A stretch of DNA of 64,000 bases from Erinaceus europaeus (taxonomy: Eukaryota; Chordata; Mammalia; Eulipotyphla; Erinaceidae): the NCBI RefSeq assembly GCF_950295315.1, contig NC_080168.1, positions 64,379,838-64,443,837 on the forward strand, in the 5' to 3' direction. Below, piece after piece: positions 49,076 to 60,287 of this stretch. Each line of letters starts with the position of its first letter. Position 1 is the first letter of the stretch. The position numbers were made by a program, and so were the translations under genes. Under the pieces are notes generated by a model, which saw only the letters and a list, made by a program, of their open reading frames with translations, was not told the DNA's origin and ran no database searches.

Positions 49076-49438
49076 GCGGCAGGCAGCTGTGGGCAGCCAG
49101 GCAGGCCTGGGGGAGGGGGGGTGCAGAGACCCACACTCTTATTTTTGTAATGACTTGATTGGTTTTTACGTCCTGGAAGTGGGCACACCTGCCATCATGT
49201 TTGTGTCCATATGGAATGATGCCCTCATTGAGCTGGAGGACTGAAACTGACCATGGACTCGGGGACCCTCCATCCCCCTGTCCTGTCCTGTCTCTTAGCA
49301 AAGGGGCCATGGTTGGTGTGGGCCAGTGCTAGAGCTAAGCTCACAGCTGCTTTGCTTTGTTTAGGTCACTTGGCATCTGGTCCCTAACATGTGGGGCAGA
49401 ACTTTCAGTTACTAGTTTACTTGGCAAGTGTTTACGTT

Positions 49439-49439
<1 letters not shown>

Positions 49440-49480
<41 letters not shown>

Positions 49481-49780
49481 CCTACATGTCATCCACACAC
49501 TCAAGTATAGTGCATTTGAGTGACGAGTCTCTTTAGATCTTTTCTTCACACATTCCTTTCCAGGAAACACATGGTGACAGCAGTCCTGGGGCCAGGCAGT
49601 GGTACATCTGGTACAACTGTACACATGTCACCATGAACAAGGACCTGGATTCAAGCCCCCGGTTCCCACCTACAGGGGGGATTCTCCATGAGTGGTGAAA
49701 CAGGTCTGCAGGTGTCTCTCTTCTTCTCTATATCCCCCTGCCTCTCAGTTTCTCTCTGTCTCTGACAGAAAAAGAAAGTC
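49440..49780 (+). mobile_element. CA microsatellite (49440-49478) and class B SINE (49589-49780) in the KLHL42 3' UTR
   Basis: The SINE reads GGGGCCAGGCAGTGGTACAT, AAGGACCTGGATTCAAGCCC and GTGAAACAGGTCTGCAGGTG, in sense orientation to KLHL42. Confidence 0.8.
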
Positions 49781-52049
49781 CCTTGGACTTGCAAACACAT
49801 TCCCAGTGTTTCCTCAGCCTTGCTTGTCCACTAAGTGACTAGTGGGCAGAGCCTCTCATGTCACTTGGATGACAGATGACTGACCGTTTGGTCAGATGAA
49901 TGGCATCACTGGGCACTCTGTATTGTTTCAAAAGAGAGGCCACAGTGTTTTCAAGGGTGTATATTTACACCTAAGTCTCAAGTGAGAATGTCAAATGAGA
50001 ACAAATAACCACCTTTTACTGAGCTGCTTTTGCTGAATTTACTTGACTCAGTCCTTCATGGAGGATGGCAGACACTGTGCTGTTCCTTGTAAGCCAGGCC
50101 ACATTCCCAGCTCACCTTGGCCTTTGGTGCGTGCTTGCTTCTATGATTAGGCAAGGAGGCTGAGGAGGTGCTTGTGACAGGGGGACTCTCACACAAGTGG
50201 CTGGGGGCCAGGTGGGGCATCACCTCAGACTCTCTGCTTATAGCTGTGGGATCTGAATCCAGCTCAGCAGGCTAGTTTGCTGTCCATCGTTGGTGAAGAA
50301 AAGCTTTTGCAACCTTAGCTCAGCATTTCTGCCCAAACAGAGGCCCATGCTCCAAGAGATACAAGCTATGGAACGGCCTCTGAGGCCTATAGCTGAGCTG
50401 GTACAGCTAGGTGCTATGTGCTAGGTTCCAGTTCTGCTCTGACAGTCCAGTGATAGAGGGGCTGGTTTTAGAAGCCAGACCCCAAGGCAGCACATTTGTG
50501 AACCCAGAAAGCTCTTAGCTGGGCACCCAGGCCACACCCCCCAACCCCCTGTGCACAGAGCTCTCTGCCTATCAGAGAACTCATACTGGGTCTCCCTCCT
50601 CCTTCTCCTGGGCTTGGCTTTCAGGGCTGGCTGTGGGCATTGTATCACTTGGCTCTGGGTGACACATCCATTAAGGCAAGTGGAAGTCAACTCTGTGGCG
50701 AACACTGAGACAGGTCCTTCTCTGGTTATGCCTCTCTGTGAAGGTTTTTGTGTCATAAACATGGATCACAAGTACTCAGCCCTCTCCCCTTATCAAACTC
50801 TGGCCTGCAGTTTTCCCTGAAGCGGCACTTTCAATATGAGGTTTATATTAATTTATACACAGTGTAGAAATTCACTTCCAGTGACCTCTAGCTTTATTTC
50901 ATATATTTAAACAGTCTATTTTAGAGCCTGTTAACATTTATGATTTCTGAAGTTTTTTTCCCCTAAGGCCTGGCTTTACATCTTCAGAGAACTCTAGCCT
51001 GTTTAGTTGGTTGAGGACATGCAGTTGGGGGTGTACCTCACCATGCCATGTGATACACAGCACTCTTCCTGAAGTCTGTTCTCTAACCAGTTACCCTCTC
51101 TGGGTTCATTTTTTAATACCAACAGTTGGGTTCTGGGACAAAATGAAGGCCTGCTCTGATCCACAAAGCTGTGTGTGTGTCTCTAAGACACAGGCTGCGA
51201 AGGGGTTTGTGTTGCTGTGGGCACAGGCTGTGTTGGTGGCCCTCAGAGCATAGGGCTGGGGCAGGTACTAGGGCAGCACCTTCTTCCTGTTCTCTCTGAC
51301 ACTTGCCAGAGGCGCTGAACATGGAGGCTGCCCTTAATTCACCTCCATCCCCTGCTGGTGTCAGGGCTTCTCTGCCCACCCCACTCCACGTTGGGGGCAG
51401 TGTGTGGCCTCAACCCCCCCCCCCATCTGCCTTCCTTCTTTTCACCTGAGATGCTTTGATGGGACTCCCTAGAGGCCCCCACAGAAGGAGGGAGTCCAGA
51501 GGGAGCTCTGGATGAGACAGTGTAGAGAAGGTGATCCTGTCATTTTTCCTGGCTTCCCCTTTTAATTCAAGTGGCCTCTATGCTCAGCACCCTTGGTAGG
51601 TCTTTCTGATGAATCTGTACACTACAGGCTAGTGATGCCATGGGGTTGCAGCAGTGGGGTCCCCAGATATCTGTGGGTGCTAGGAAGAAGCATGTGGGTG
51701 AAGATGACATGAGAGTATCAAAGAGAACCCACTCTGCCACTTTTGGACCCAGGCCCTGAGTGACCCTGGATGCCCTAGACAGCAGTGGAAGCCAGTCGGG
51801 GAGCATCCAAGGTCTCCCCATGGCGAGGACCCCTTAGTGAACACCTGCTTGCACATACTTTCTTGGCCCCACATACACCACTGCACAGAAGCCAACACCT
51901 CACCCTAATATTTTAAAACTTTAGGATTCATTTAGGACTCTGTCAACTTGTTGTTTGCACCAGAGCCTGACTTCATAGGACCCTCCCCATCCAGAAAGCT
52001 CAGGCTGGTTGAGTCAGTTCAAGACAGACAGTTGGAGGTGGCTTGTTTT

Positions 52050-52586
52050 TATTTTTCATTTTATTTATTTATTATTGGATAGAGACAGAAATTATGAGGG
52101 AAGGGGGAGGTAGAGAGGGAGAGAAACAGAGATACTTGCAGCCTTGCTTCACCACTCATGAAGTTTTTCCCATGCAGGTGGGGACCAGGGACTTGAACCT
52201 TGGTCTTTGTGCACTATAATTTTTGTGCCTAACCAGGTGTGCCATCACCTGGCCCTGGAGGTGGGCTTGTGAGTGACCATGTGGCAGAATGTGCAGTGTT
52301 GTTTTTTTGTTTTTGCTATCAGGGTGATTATTGCTGGGGCTTAGTGCCAACACTACAAAGCCACCATTTCCAGTGGCTTTTTTTTTCTTTCCCTTTTTTT
52401 TTTTTTCTGTTTTATTGGATAGGACAGAGAGAAATTGAGAGAAGATGAGGAAATAGCAAATAAAGACACCTGCAGACTTGCTTCACTGTGTGTGAAGTGT
52501 CCATCCTGCAGGTGGGGAGTGGGGGCTCCAACCTGGGTCCTTGTGCATGGTAATGTGTGTGCTTAACCAAGTGTGCCACCTCCCTC
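52050..52586 (-). mobile_element. Two antisense SINEs in the KLHL42 3' UTR region
   Basis: Class B at 52050-52256 (ATGCAGGTGGGGACCAGGGA, TGCCATCACCTGGCCC) and extended class B at 52305-52586 (ATTGCTGGGGCTTAGTGCCA, CTGCAGGTGGGGAGTGGGGG). Confidence 0.8.
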
Positions 52587-53964
52587 CTCACATAATGTGT
52601 TTTAAGCAAAAGTTCCTGTATGGTCAACACTTGCCTGGGGCCCTGGGGAAGTGGCCTGTGAACCTGAGGGCCCCTGCTCCCTCTCTAGAACTGCTGTCAG
52701 GGAGTTGTCTGCCTTCTCTCTCTCTGTGATTCCTCTTTGTTGAAAGAAGTATCCTGTCACTGACACCACACCTAGGAGATACTCTCTTTCCTGGGCTCCC
52801 TGACTTGGCCTGTCCCCTACTTCTGGCCCCACCATTTATGGTCAAAGCCAGTTCCTCTATAGGTCCATAGGTTGGGGGCCTCACTGGCCATGGCTTTGGT
52901 CTCTGTCACTAGCTCTTGCTCCAGCCAGTTCTCCCAGTCTTCTCCAGCTTCATTTTGATGGCTTCTGCTTGCTGCTTTCTGGGGAGGCACTTGACCAGGC
53001 CTGGCCCATGTAGAAAGTGAGGTTGTGGAGGCTGGGCCTCAGTGACCAAAGCAGCAGAGCCAGGTGCCTGGGGGCTGGAGAGGGGTCTGGCTATTCGCTG
53101 AACCATGCCTCCACCTCAAGTCACTTTCCCTAAAAGCGGCCATGCCAAGTGTTCCTGCCAAGGGGGTTTGGACATAGTCTTTGTATCAGCGTCCAGCTGG
53201 CATCCACACAAGAATCTGTTGTGTTTCCTGGAATTTAGGGGTACCAGAGAATGCGTCCCCGGGGCACATGCCGATTCTCACTCAGTACCACCATGGGTCC
53301 CCTTCCTACAGGAGAGTCAGCGGGCACAGGGCAGATGTGGCAGCTGGGGTGCTCTCATGCACTGTCACAGCTGGCTTCTGAGGAGGAAAGGGAATGTCAT
53401 TCACATCCTTGTGTCATTTTTTTCTACAAAAAAAAAAAAAAGGAAGGGGATTTTTAGCCACCTCTCCACCATTTTCATACTAACTGTTACTTCAGGGTAA
53501 AATAACCTATAGAATGAATAGTTATGTTTGACGAGGCCAATACTCTCTTTGTTGAAAAGGTTGTATTTCAGTCTGAAATTTCAAGTGTGGCTTAAACCTG
53601 TAACTGTGGTCCTGTGACTCTTTCAAATACAGCGCTGTGTGTGACGCACCCGCCTGCCCACCTGCTGTGTGTATCTCACCAGGGGCAATTGGACAGTCTC
53701 TGAGCTGGGAGAGTCTGCATCTGCCCGGCTCACTGCGAGGTACTTGGGACTGGCTGTGTCTGGAGGAAGTGGGTGAAGCTGGGGACGGTCTGCTCTCATG
53801 GGGACAAGCTACCATGCCAGGGCCATGAGCTCTCAGGGCAGAGGCCCCAACTTCCTGTGGGAAGGAAAGGAATGGTGGGCATGGGAAGTAGGTACTGGGA
53901 GAGACTGGAGAAAAGCCTACTCTGCAGGGCTCGGAATCTTGCTTCTGAGGGAGAATCAAATCTC

Positions 53965-53970
53965 AATAAA
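53965..53970 (+). terminator. Candidate KLHL42 polyadenylation signal AATAAA
   Basis: A canonical AATAAA in single-copy sequence, followed about 20-30 bases later by a G/T-rich stretch (GGCTGGGGGTAGGGGTC), the usual layout of a cleavage site. It is 4.9 kb after the stop codon, so assignment to KLHL42 is tentative. Confidence 0.4.
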
Positions 53971-54678
53971 GCTCATCCTGAGGGCTGGGGGTAGGGGTCA
54001 GCCTCACAGACTGGAGTTAGGTATTCAGTGCTGCCCACACCTTCCCACAGGTGATAGACACACTCACCCATGTGCACACAGGAGCCTTTCTTGCACAGAG
54101 CTATTAACCATCCCACGTAAGTGTCTGCAGCTCTCCCCATAAGAAAGCCAGGATGTCCCCATCATCCCCACCTCCACTCCAGGGCTGAGGAGCCCATAGG
54201 CAGGAGGTCCACTGGAGTGTCTGTCCTCCAGCTTTTTGGGGTGCCACTGACTTGTGACTTTCACCCAAGGGACACCAACCTTTGTTCACCCAAGACCCAT
54301 GTGAATAGGGTGCCCAGACACTGAGGCTGAACCCCACTCTCACAGTGCCCTGCTGTGTGCGAGGCTGCACTAGTGTTCTCAATCACATCACTGGGTAAAT
54401 GCAGGCATCATCCCCCTGCCCCATACAGCTGGGGAAACTGAGGCACCGCAGCTTACAAACTACCACCTGGGGAAGACAGGAAAGGGTAAACTGCCTACCT
54501 TCAGGGGTTCTGCTTATAAGAAGTTTGGGGGGGCATTGAGGACTGACTCCATGAAAACTCATGTGGATAGCCTGAGAACATCTCAGTTCTCCAGGCCAGG
54601 AGGTTTTGGGGTCTCTCTCTGGCGGGGGTGGTCTCCAGGGGAAAGGTAACGGGCTGGTTCTTTCTCGCTCACGACAGG

Positions 54679-55291
54679 TGACACAAAGTAAAAGACACCA
54701 GGGGACTCTTAGTGTGCCTAGAATCCATTTATTAGCAAAAATGGACATGAGTTAAATAGAAAAGCAATGAAGGGAATTATTGTTGAAATATGTCAGAAAT
54801 TACAGGTTTCTTAACGGTCGGCATGCCCCTAAGGTAGGGGGCTTGTATGACAGGAATTAATGAGATACAAGACAGTTATTCTCCATGACGCAAGCAACTT
54901 AATTATCCAAAGGTATTTGAGAGAAGCATAGGGGTTAAACCCGTAAGGTGAGACAGAGAGAGGATGGATACCAAAAAGCCATATAGTTTGGAATTTCTCT
55001 TGTCTGGGGTCTGAGGTGTGGGATGAAGTGTGTGATAAGGTGTGTTTTTCTGTGATCAGAAGGTGACTTTGAATAAGTGAATCTGCAGCCATGTGGCCTG
55101 CAGTTAATGGAGGGAAGTACTGGGGTTTCTGTGGACCTGGGAGTCAAGAAGGAAAGAACCAAGTCTGAATTTCCCCCCTTATGCTCACCTCGGTTGAGAG
55201 AGACTTACCAAGAGGTTATCTTCTCAGACCTCCATTCAAGGACGGGGGTGGTTCTCCCTAAGCTCTATCAGGCTTTCACATGGTCCCAACA
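54679..55291 (-). mobile_element. Solo LTR, same family as 23081-23713
   Basis: Read on the minus strand it begins TGTTGGGACCATGTG at 55291 and carries TACCTTTGGATAATTAAG, GGGGCATGCCGACC and an AATAAA near 54725. It ends about TTTGTGTCA at 54679. Length is about 613 bases. No coding retroviral sequence is adjacent. Confidence 0.8.
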
Positions 55292-55429
55292 AGGAGGGCA
55301 TCACGCTGTTTTGAACAAACCTGCTGTGCCAGGGGATGAACAGTGAAACCAGGACTGTGTGCAAGGAGGTGTGTGTTCAAGCTGAGGTGGCTCAGGGCTG
55401 GATGGCTTTAGAACAGGCCCAGGATAGGT

Positions 55430-56028
55430 AGCTCAGTGTTAAAGTACAGGATTAATAACCGTGGGGGCCTTGCTTGGGTGCTTGGCCTACATACACCACT
55501 GCTAACCAATGCTCTGATCTCTTTGTCACAAAAATAGGTGAAAAAAATCGTTATAAAAGAAAGCACTGGTCTTGAGACTTGGTAGCATTAATGAGTCATG
55601 GGTACAGAGCAGGGAGACCTGGCAGCCTGCCTGGAGGAGGATGTTGGTCAGGTTTGTTAAATATGCAGAATCACTGCTCCATGGAGTGGTGGAAAGAAGC
55701 CTGATGACATACCTTGCCCCTGGGTTCAACCTCAGTGCCCCGGCTCCCTGCCTTATATCTGACTTACAGAATAGCTGTCCTGGGGACTGACTGGGCAGTG
55801 GTACACCTGGTGGAACACACACCATCATGCTCAAAGACACAGGTTTAAGCCTCTGGTCTCCACCTGTAGGGGTGAAGGCATGTTTCAGGTCTCTTTTTCT
55901 CTCCTTTTCCATTTTCTATCCAAAAAAGAAAAGGAAAAGCACGCGGGAGTGGGGGTGGGACACCAGGAGCAGTAGATTCATCATGCAAACACTTAAGCCC
56001 CAGCAATAATATTGGTGGACAATTAAAA
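55430..56028 (+). mobile_element. Class D SINE remnant (55430-55545) and extended class B SINE (55785-56028)
   Basis: The class B copy reads GGGCAGTGGTACACCTGGTG, CACAGGTTTAAGCCTCTGGT and the extension CCCCAGCAATAATATTGGTG. The class D copy is degraded. Confidence 0.7.
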
Positions 56029-56590
56029 AAATCAGTTGTCCTGCACATTCCGTATTCCTGTCTGCATGTCAGTCTCCTTGAGGGTGGAGAAAGTGCCCTG
56101 CTTATCTGACATCACCTCGTTCCTGAACCTTCTGAAAAGAAAGGCTGGTGTTTGACCTCATAGCAAACTGGAGTGCTTCTCCATGAAGAACTTTCTGGAA
56201 ACATCGCTATGTAACTTTCTTTTGAGGTCACAGTATATGGCTATCAGGTAGGTGGGGAGATGGTTCTCTTTGACCGGGGGCTGGAAGCCGGGTTTGCCCA
56301 CAAAGAGAAGACATAGTGCAAGTTGGAGCTTGGGAGAATGTCAGGACAATGGCCATGGTGCCACCACCATCTCTGGAGCCCACCCCCTTGCTGTTTATGG
56401 TGCTCCCACGCGTTGCCAGTGCTTGGACCCCGGGGCACATGCACAACAGGGCCTGAGCTCAATTAAGAGTTACCTCTGCCCCCTGCATGTGTATTTTTAC
56501 TTGGAGGAGGCAGCACACATTCACCTGGCTCACCTCCTCCAGGCCCCGTGGCCTTGCCTCAGAGCACGACATCCTTCGGCCTGCCACAGG

Positions 56591-56591
<1 letters not shown>

Positions 56592-56625
<34 letters not shown>

Positions 56626-56635
56626 CGGGGGGGGG
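56592..56635 (+). repeat. Poly-G run (G34-C-G9)
   Basis: A 34-base G run, one C, then nine G. It is a strong G-quadruplex candidate and also a position where assembled length is unreliable. Confidence 0.95.
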
Positions 56636-56699
56636 CAGCTGGAGGGCCCAGCCCAAATAACCCGCCCTCCAGCGTATGGGTCCAGGCTTCAGTGCTCAG

Positions 56700-57110
56700 G
56701 CCCCGCCCCCGACAAGCCTGCTGGTCTAGCCTGCCCAAGGCTCGCCTCAGCAAACACGTGTTGCCCACAATACGACCTCTGTACAGGCCCCGCCCTCAGC
56801 ACACGCCCCCCACAGCACGAGGGTCACGTGCTCTACTCAATACTCGAGCCCCGCCCTCAGCACACGGCCCCCACCAACGTGCAGGCCCCGCCCTCAGCAC
56901 GCGCCCCCTCAGCTTGCAGACCCCGCCCTCAGCACACGCCCCCCCAGGGTACAGGCCCCGCCCTCAGCACGCATCCCCATAACATGAGGGTCACGTGCCC
57001 TACTCAACACGCCCCCCCCGCCCCCCCCCCCCCACCGCTTCGGGCACGCGCCCCCTCACAGCACGAACGTCACGTGCCCCGCTAAGCACGCGGGCCCGGC
57101 TCTCAGCACG
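56700..57110 (+). repeat. GC-rich minisatellite, about 35-base unit
   Basis: The core CCCCGCCCTCAGCAC recurs at 56788, 56849, 56886, 56921 and 56956. Spacings of 37, 35 and 35 follow an initial 61. GTCACGTG or TCACGTG E-box flanks recur near 56824, 56991 and 57070. CpG-rich. Confidence 0.9.
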
Positions 57111-57314
57111 CGCTCCCTCTGCCCTCCCGGGACGCCGGCGCTGGGAGTGGGCACTCAGATTGTTGCTTCACCTCGTGCACACCGCGTCTCAGTTTCTCTG
57201 TGGGGCGGGAACGTTGTCGCGCTCCAGAGAACGAGGGGATCACCTGGGATGGACTGACAAGGGGGGTCGTTGTCTGACCTGCACCTCCGTTGACCCTGTA
57301 AACTCTGGCCTGCT

Positions 57315-57497
57315 GGAATTGGGGTCACTGAGTGAACTGTGACCTCCAAGAATAAGAGGTCACTGAACACGTGACTTCCAGGCATTGGGGGAGAGGAGGG
57401 TCACTGAAGTACTCTGCATGCCTCAGAAATTGGGGGTCACGGGATGACCCGTGCCCTCCTGGAATTGGGGGGGTCACTGAGTGGCCCTGCACCCCGC
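57315..57497 (+). repeat. Diverged minisatellite, about 34-base unit
   Basis: Five units each begin with a GGAATTGGGG-like block, then GGTCACTGA and TGACCTCC-like blocks. Unit lengths are roughly 34, 32, 45, 35 and 35 bases. Confidence 0.85.
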
Positions 57498-57500
57498 AGG

Positions 57501-57608
57501 ATGGAGGACTCCCCATCCCCACAGGAGGGAGCGCTTCTGAACCACGACCCTGAAGCGCGGCTGGAGAGGAAAGGAGAGGATGTGACCAAGCAGCTGGCAG
57601 TGGCCCAG
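57501..57608 (+). other. Exon-like open segment of unknown function
   Basis: A CACCCCGCAG acceptor-like site ends at 57499. ATG follows at 57501, then 36 open codons beginning MEDSPSPQEGALLNHDPEAR and ending VTKQLAVAQ at a CAG/GTAGGA donor-like site. It lies between two minisatellites. I do not recognise the peptide, and it could be chance in GC-rich DNA. Confidence 0.2.
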
Positions 57609-57789
57609 GTAGGACGACAGCCCCTGAGGAGAAAGCTGTCCCCATCCCTCCCCTGCACCGCAAACACACCCGTTTCTGGGGGGGGACTGAGCTCCCCCTC
57701 TGAGGTGCCCTCTGCACTCCTGGGTGACCACCCTGCAAAGGGGGGGTGTTGGGATCCCCCTTGTGGCCCGGTCCTGTTGTCTCAGTGTG

Positions 57790-57958
57790 TGGTGACACCT
57801 TGGGGCCTGGTGCGCCAGGTGATGCCCGGTGACACCCAGTGACGTCCCATGATGTTACCTGGTGATGCCCGGTGACATACAGTAACGTTAGCCGGTGACA
57901 CCTGGTGACGCCTCGTGATGCCACTTGGTGGTGCCCGGTAACGTCCAGTGACACCCGG
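57790..57958 (+). repeat. Minisatellite of GGTGACRCC-type subunits, about 43-base higher-order unit
   Basis: GGTGATGCCCGGTGACAC and GGTGATGCCCGGTGACAT start two successive longer units. Shorter GGTGACGCC, GGTGGTGCC and GGTAACGTCC units follow. TGACGTCC resembles a CRE half-site. Confidence 0.85.
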
Positions 57959-58439
57959 TTTCCTGGGGGCGGCGGCTGGGTCCACACTGTCCCCACAGAG
58001 GGGCTGGACGCCAGGTACACCACCGGCTACCTCTCCTGCGCAGCAGCCTGGGGAAGACCCCCCAGGTCTCAGCTTCACTTGAAGGTGACAGCGTGGCTCG
58101 AGATGTCCCCGTAGTAGCATGACATACACTCCTGAAGTCAGCAGGGGCTACAGCTCTCACTCAGGTGGCTAGACACATACTTGCGCGAGCAGGGGTGCTG
58201 TGGCTGTCTCTCCACTTGGCTTTGGAGCTGGTCCAGAGCTTGGCTTCTGGTTCCGGCCAGTGCCGACATGCATGCAGCTGGTGTCCACGTGCCCAAGCTG
58301 TGTCCCGGTGCAGCCTGTGTGCAGGGTGGCTGCAGGCACTTGCTGAGCAGGGGTGGGGGGGGGAGGGTGCCAATCCCAGTTAGCAGGCTGTGGGTGAGTC
58401 AGCAACATCAGGAGCCGTCTTGGCGGAGCTCTGCTCAGC

Positions 58440-59008
58440 TCAGGTGCCCGGCTGTGGTGCACCTGCTTGAGAGCACACATCACCACGTGCAGTGACCCAG
58501 GTTGATACCCTGCTCCCCATCTGTAGGTGGGACGCTTGCTAGCAAGTATGCAAGTGTCTTCTATTTTTCCCCTCCCCTCTGAATTTATCTCTGTCTTATC
58601 AAATAAAATGGAAAGAAAAAAGGGGGGGCAGGCGGTGGTGCACTTGTATGAAGCACAAGGACCTGCTCAAGGATCCTGGTTTGATCCCCCAGCTCCCCAC
58701 CTGCAGGGAGGTCACTTCACAAATGGTGAAACAGGTCTGCAGGTGTCTTTCTCTCCCCCTTTCTGTCTTCCCCTCCTCTCTCAATTTCTCTCTGTCCTAT
58801 CCAATAAAATGGAAAAATGGCTGTGGAGCAGTGGAATCTTAGTGCTGGTACCAAGACCCAGGGATAACCCTGGAGAAATAAAAAACAAAACAAAAAGGGG
58901 GGGGGGGGAGAAGGAAGAAAACATGGCCACTGGGAGTGGTGGATTACTAGTGCCAGCACCGAGCCCCAGCAATAACCCTGGTGGCAGTAATAATAAAATA
59001 AAATCAAC
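58440..59008 (+). mobile_element. Class B SINE, extended class A-like SINE and an extra SINE tail
   Basis: 58440-58622 class B. 58623-58888 extended copy (AGCTCCCCACCTGCAGGGAG, AGGGATAACCCTGGAG). After a G run (58898-58909) comes an isolated extension module (GAGCCCCAGCAATAACCCTG) at 58922-59008. Confidence 0.8.
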
Positions 59009-59325
59009 ATGGGCTTACGATATTATGAAATTTTAGGGATGTAGTTTCATACATATGCATGTGTGTCTCACCTAGCCACCACCAAAGTCCCCACCATCAC
59101 CCCAGGGAGACCCTCTGATGGTTCACGATGTCCTCTTCACACACCCTCTGGCAATCGATATGGTTTCCACAGGACCTAAGAGTTTTGATGCTGTTGTTTT
59201 TAGAGATTTAAAAAGCAGATAGAAAGTTTATGAGGGCTGTTTTATGGTCTTTCATACTTGTTTCAAATGCTTAGCATAACAATGAGCACACTGGAGCACA
59301 GTGTAAGCAGTACTTACTAATATTA

Positions 59326-59490
59326 TAGTGGCTAGGGAGGTGGCACAGTGGATAAGTGTTGGACCCTTGAGCATGGGGCTTCAACTCCCCAGCATCACAT
59401 ATGTTCTGGTTCTCTCTCTTCTTTTCCTTTTTTTAAGAAAAAAAAAATATATACACACACACATATATACGTATGTATATATATTTACTA
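59326..59490 (+). mobile_element. Class D SINE and TA/CA microsatellite
   Basis: Reads GGAGGTGGCACAGTGGATAA and CTTGAGCATGGGGCTTCAAC; a TATACACACACACATATATA tract follows the A-rich tail. Confidence 0.8.
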
Positions 59491-60287
59491 CATCTCTCTT
59501 ATAAATAAACACATTATAACATTTTTATTGCTTTATTGGAGACGGATGATACTCAAGTGTGTTGTAACATGTGCATAGTTTCTTTCCTTTTATTTTTTTT
59601 ACATGCATAGTTTTCTTACCTCCCTGTGACTAAGTGTCAACATGCCACACCCTCCACCATGGGACACTGGGGTCCTCAACCCCCTTTCAGCCTCCGTCCA
59701 GTTCCCCCATTAGGATTTTTGAACCTGCTGTTGTGTTTTAGTTGGTTTCAAGAGTCAAAGCTCCCGGGATTGGTAAAGAAAGCCACCTCCTCCCCACCCC
59801 CGGAGAAAGACATTGTTCACAGAAAGAAGTAGTTTTCCCCAAATGTTTGTTCCTGGGGACAGAACAGCACATATTCTCCACAGGCCTTTTCAGAGATGCC
59901 CATTCAAAAGGCACTCCCAAGAACATAGTCAGTCACAGACCACCCCCCTCTCCGCCCAAGGCCTGCAGGGCCGAGGGTCTGTGGGCCAGGTCTCTACAGG
60001 AGTCTGCTGTGGGAGCTGCTGCAGTGGCTTCTAGTTTTAGTCACACCTGGTCTCGGACACCTGGCAGTTGAGAAAGACACTGATTGGAGAGAGAGCTAGG
60101 AGAAAAAACGGTGACTCCCAGACTCCCCCCAGGGTGCCAGGACTTGAAGGAATCAGGCCTTGTTTGTTTGCAGAGTTCACTGCTCTGTGTGTGCCCTCCC
60201 CAGCAGACATCCAGGACCCTGAGGACCCATCCTGGGACATTCCATCCCATTCCCATGTGGCCCCGAGGAGTGGGCGGGATGGTGGCA

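Larger units (their letters stand above)
49076..53990 (+). other. KLHL42: Probable long KLHL42 3' UTR
   Basis: After the stop there is about 4.9 kb of mostly single-copy sequence. The only AATAAA in it lie in a SINE (near 52459) and at 53965. A long 3' UTR is also what I recall for human KLHL42. It contains a CA repeat (49440-49478), one plus-oriented SINE (49589-49780) and two minus-oriented SINEs (52050-52586). The extent is inferred, not observed. Confidence 0.5.

Noticed and set aside
56780..57000. CRISPR-like array (regular 35-base spacing)
   Set aside because: Units are similar along their whole length with no unique spacers, and the genome is mammalian; this is a minisatellite.
56252..57085. 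277-residue plus-strand open frame
   Set aside because: It reads through the poly-G run as poly-Gly and through the 35-base array as repeated PALSTRP-like units, so it is open only because of GC-rich tandem repeats.
57999..58079. Second exon continuing the segment at 57501-57608
   Set aside because: The acceptor-like TGTCCCCACAG and an open phase exist, but the resulting peptide is short and Pro-rich with an early stop; kept only as a note under the 57501 finding.
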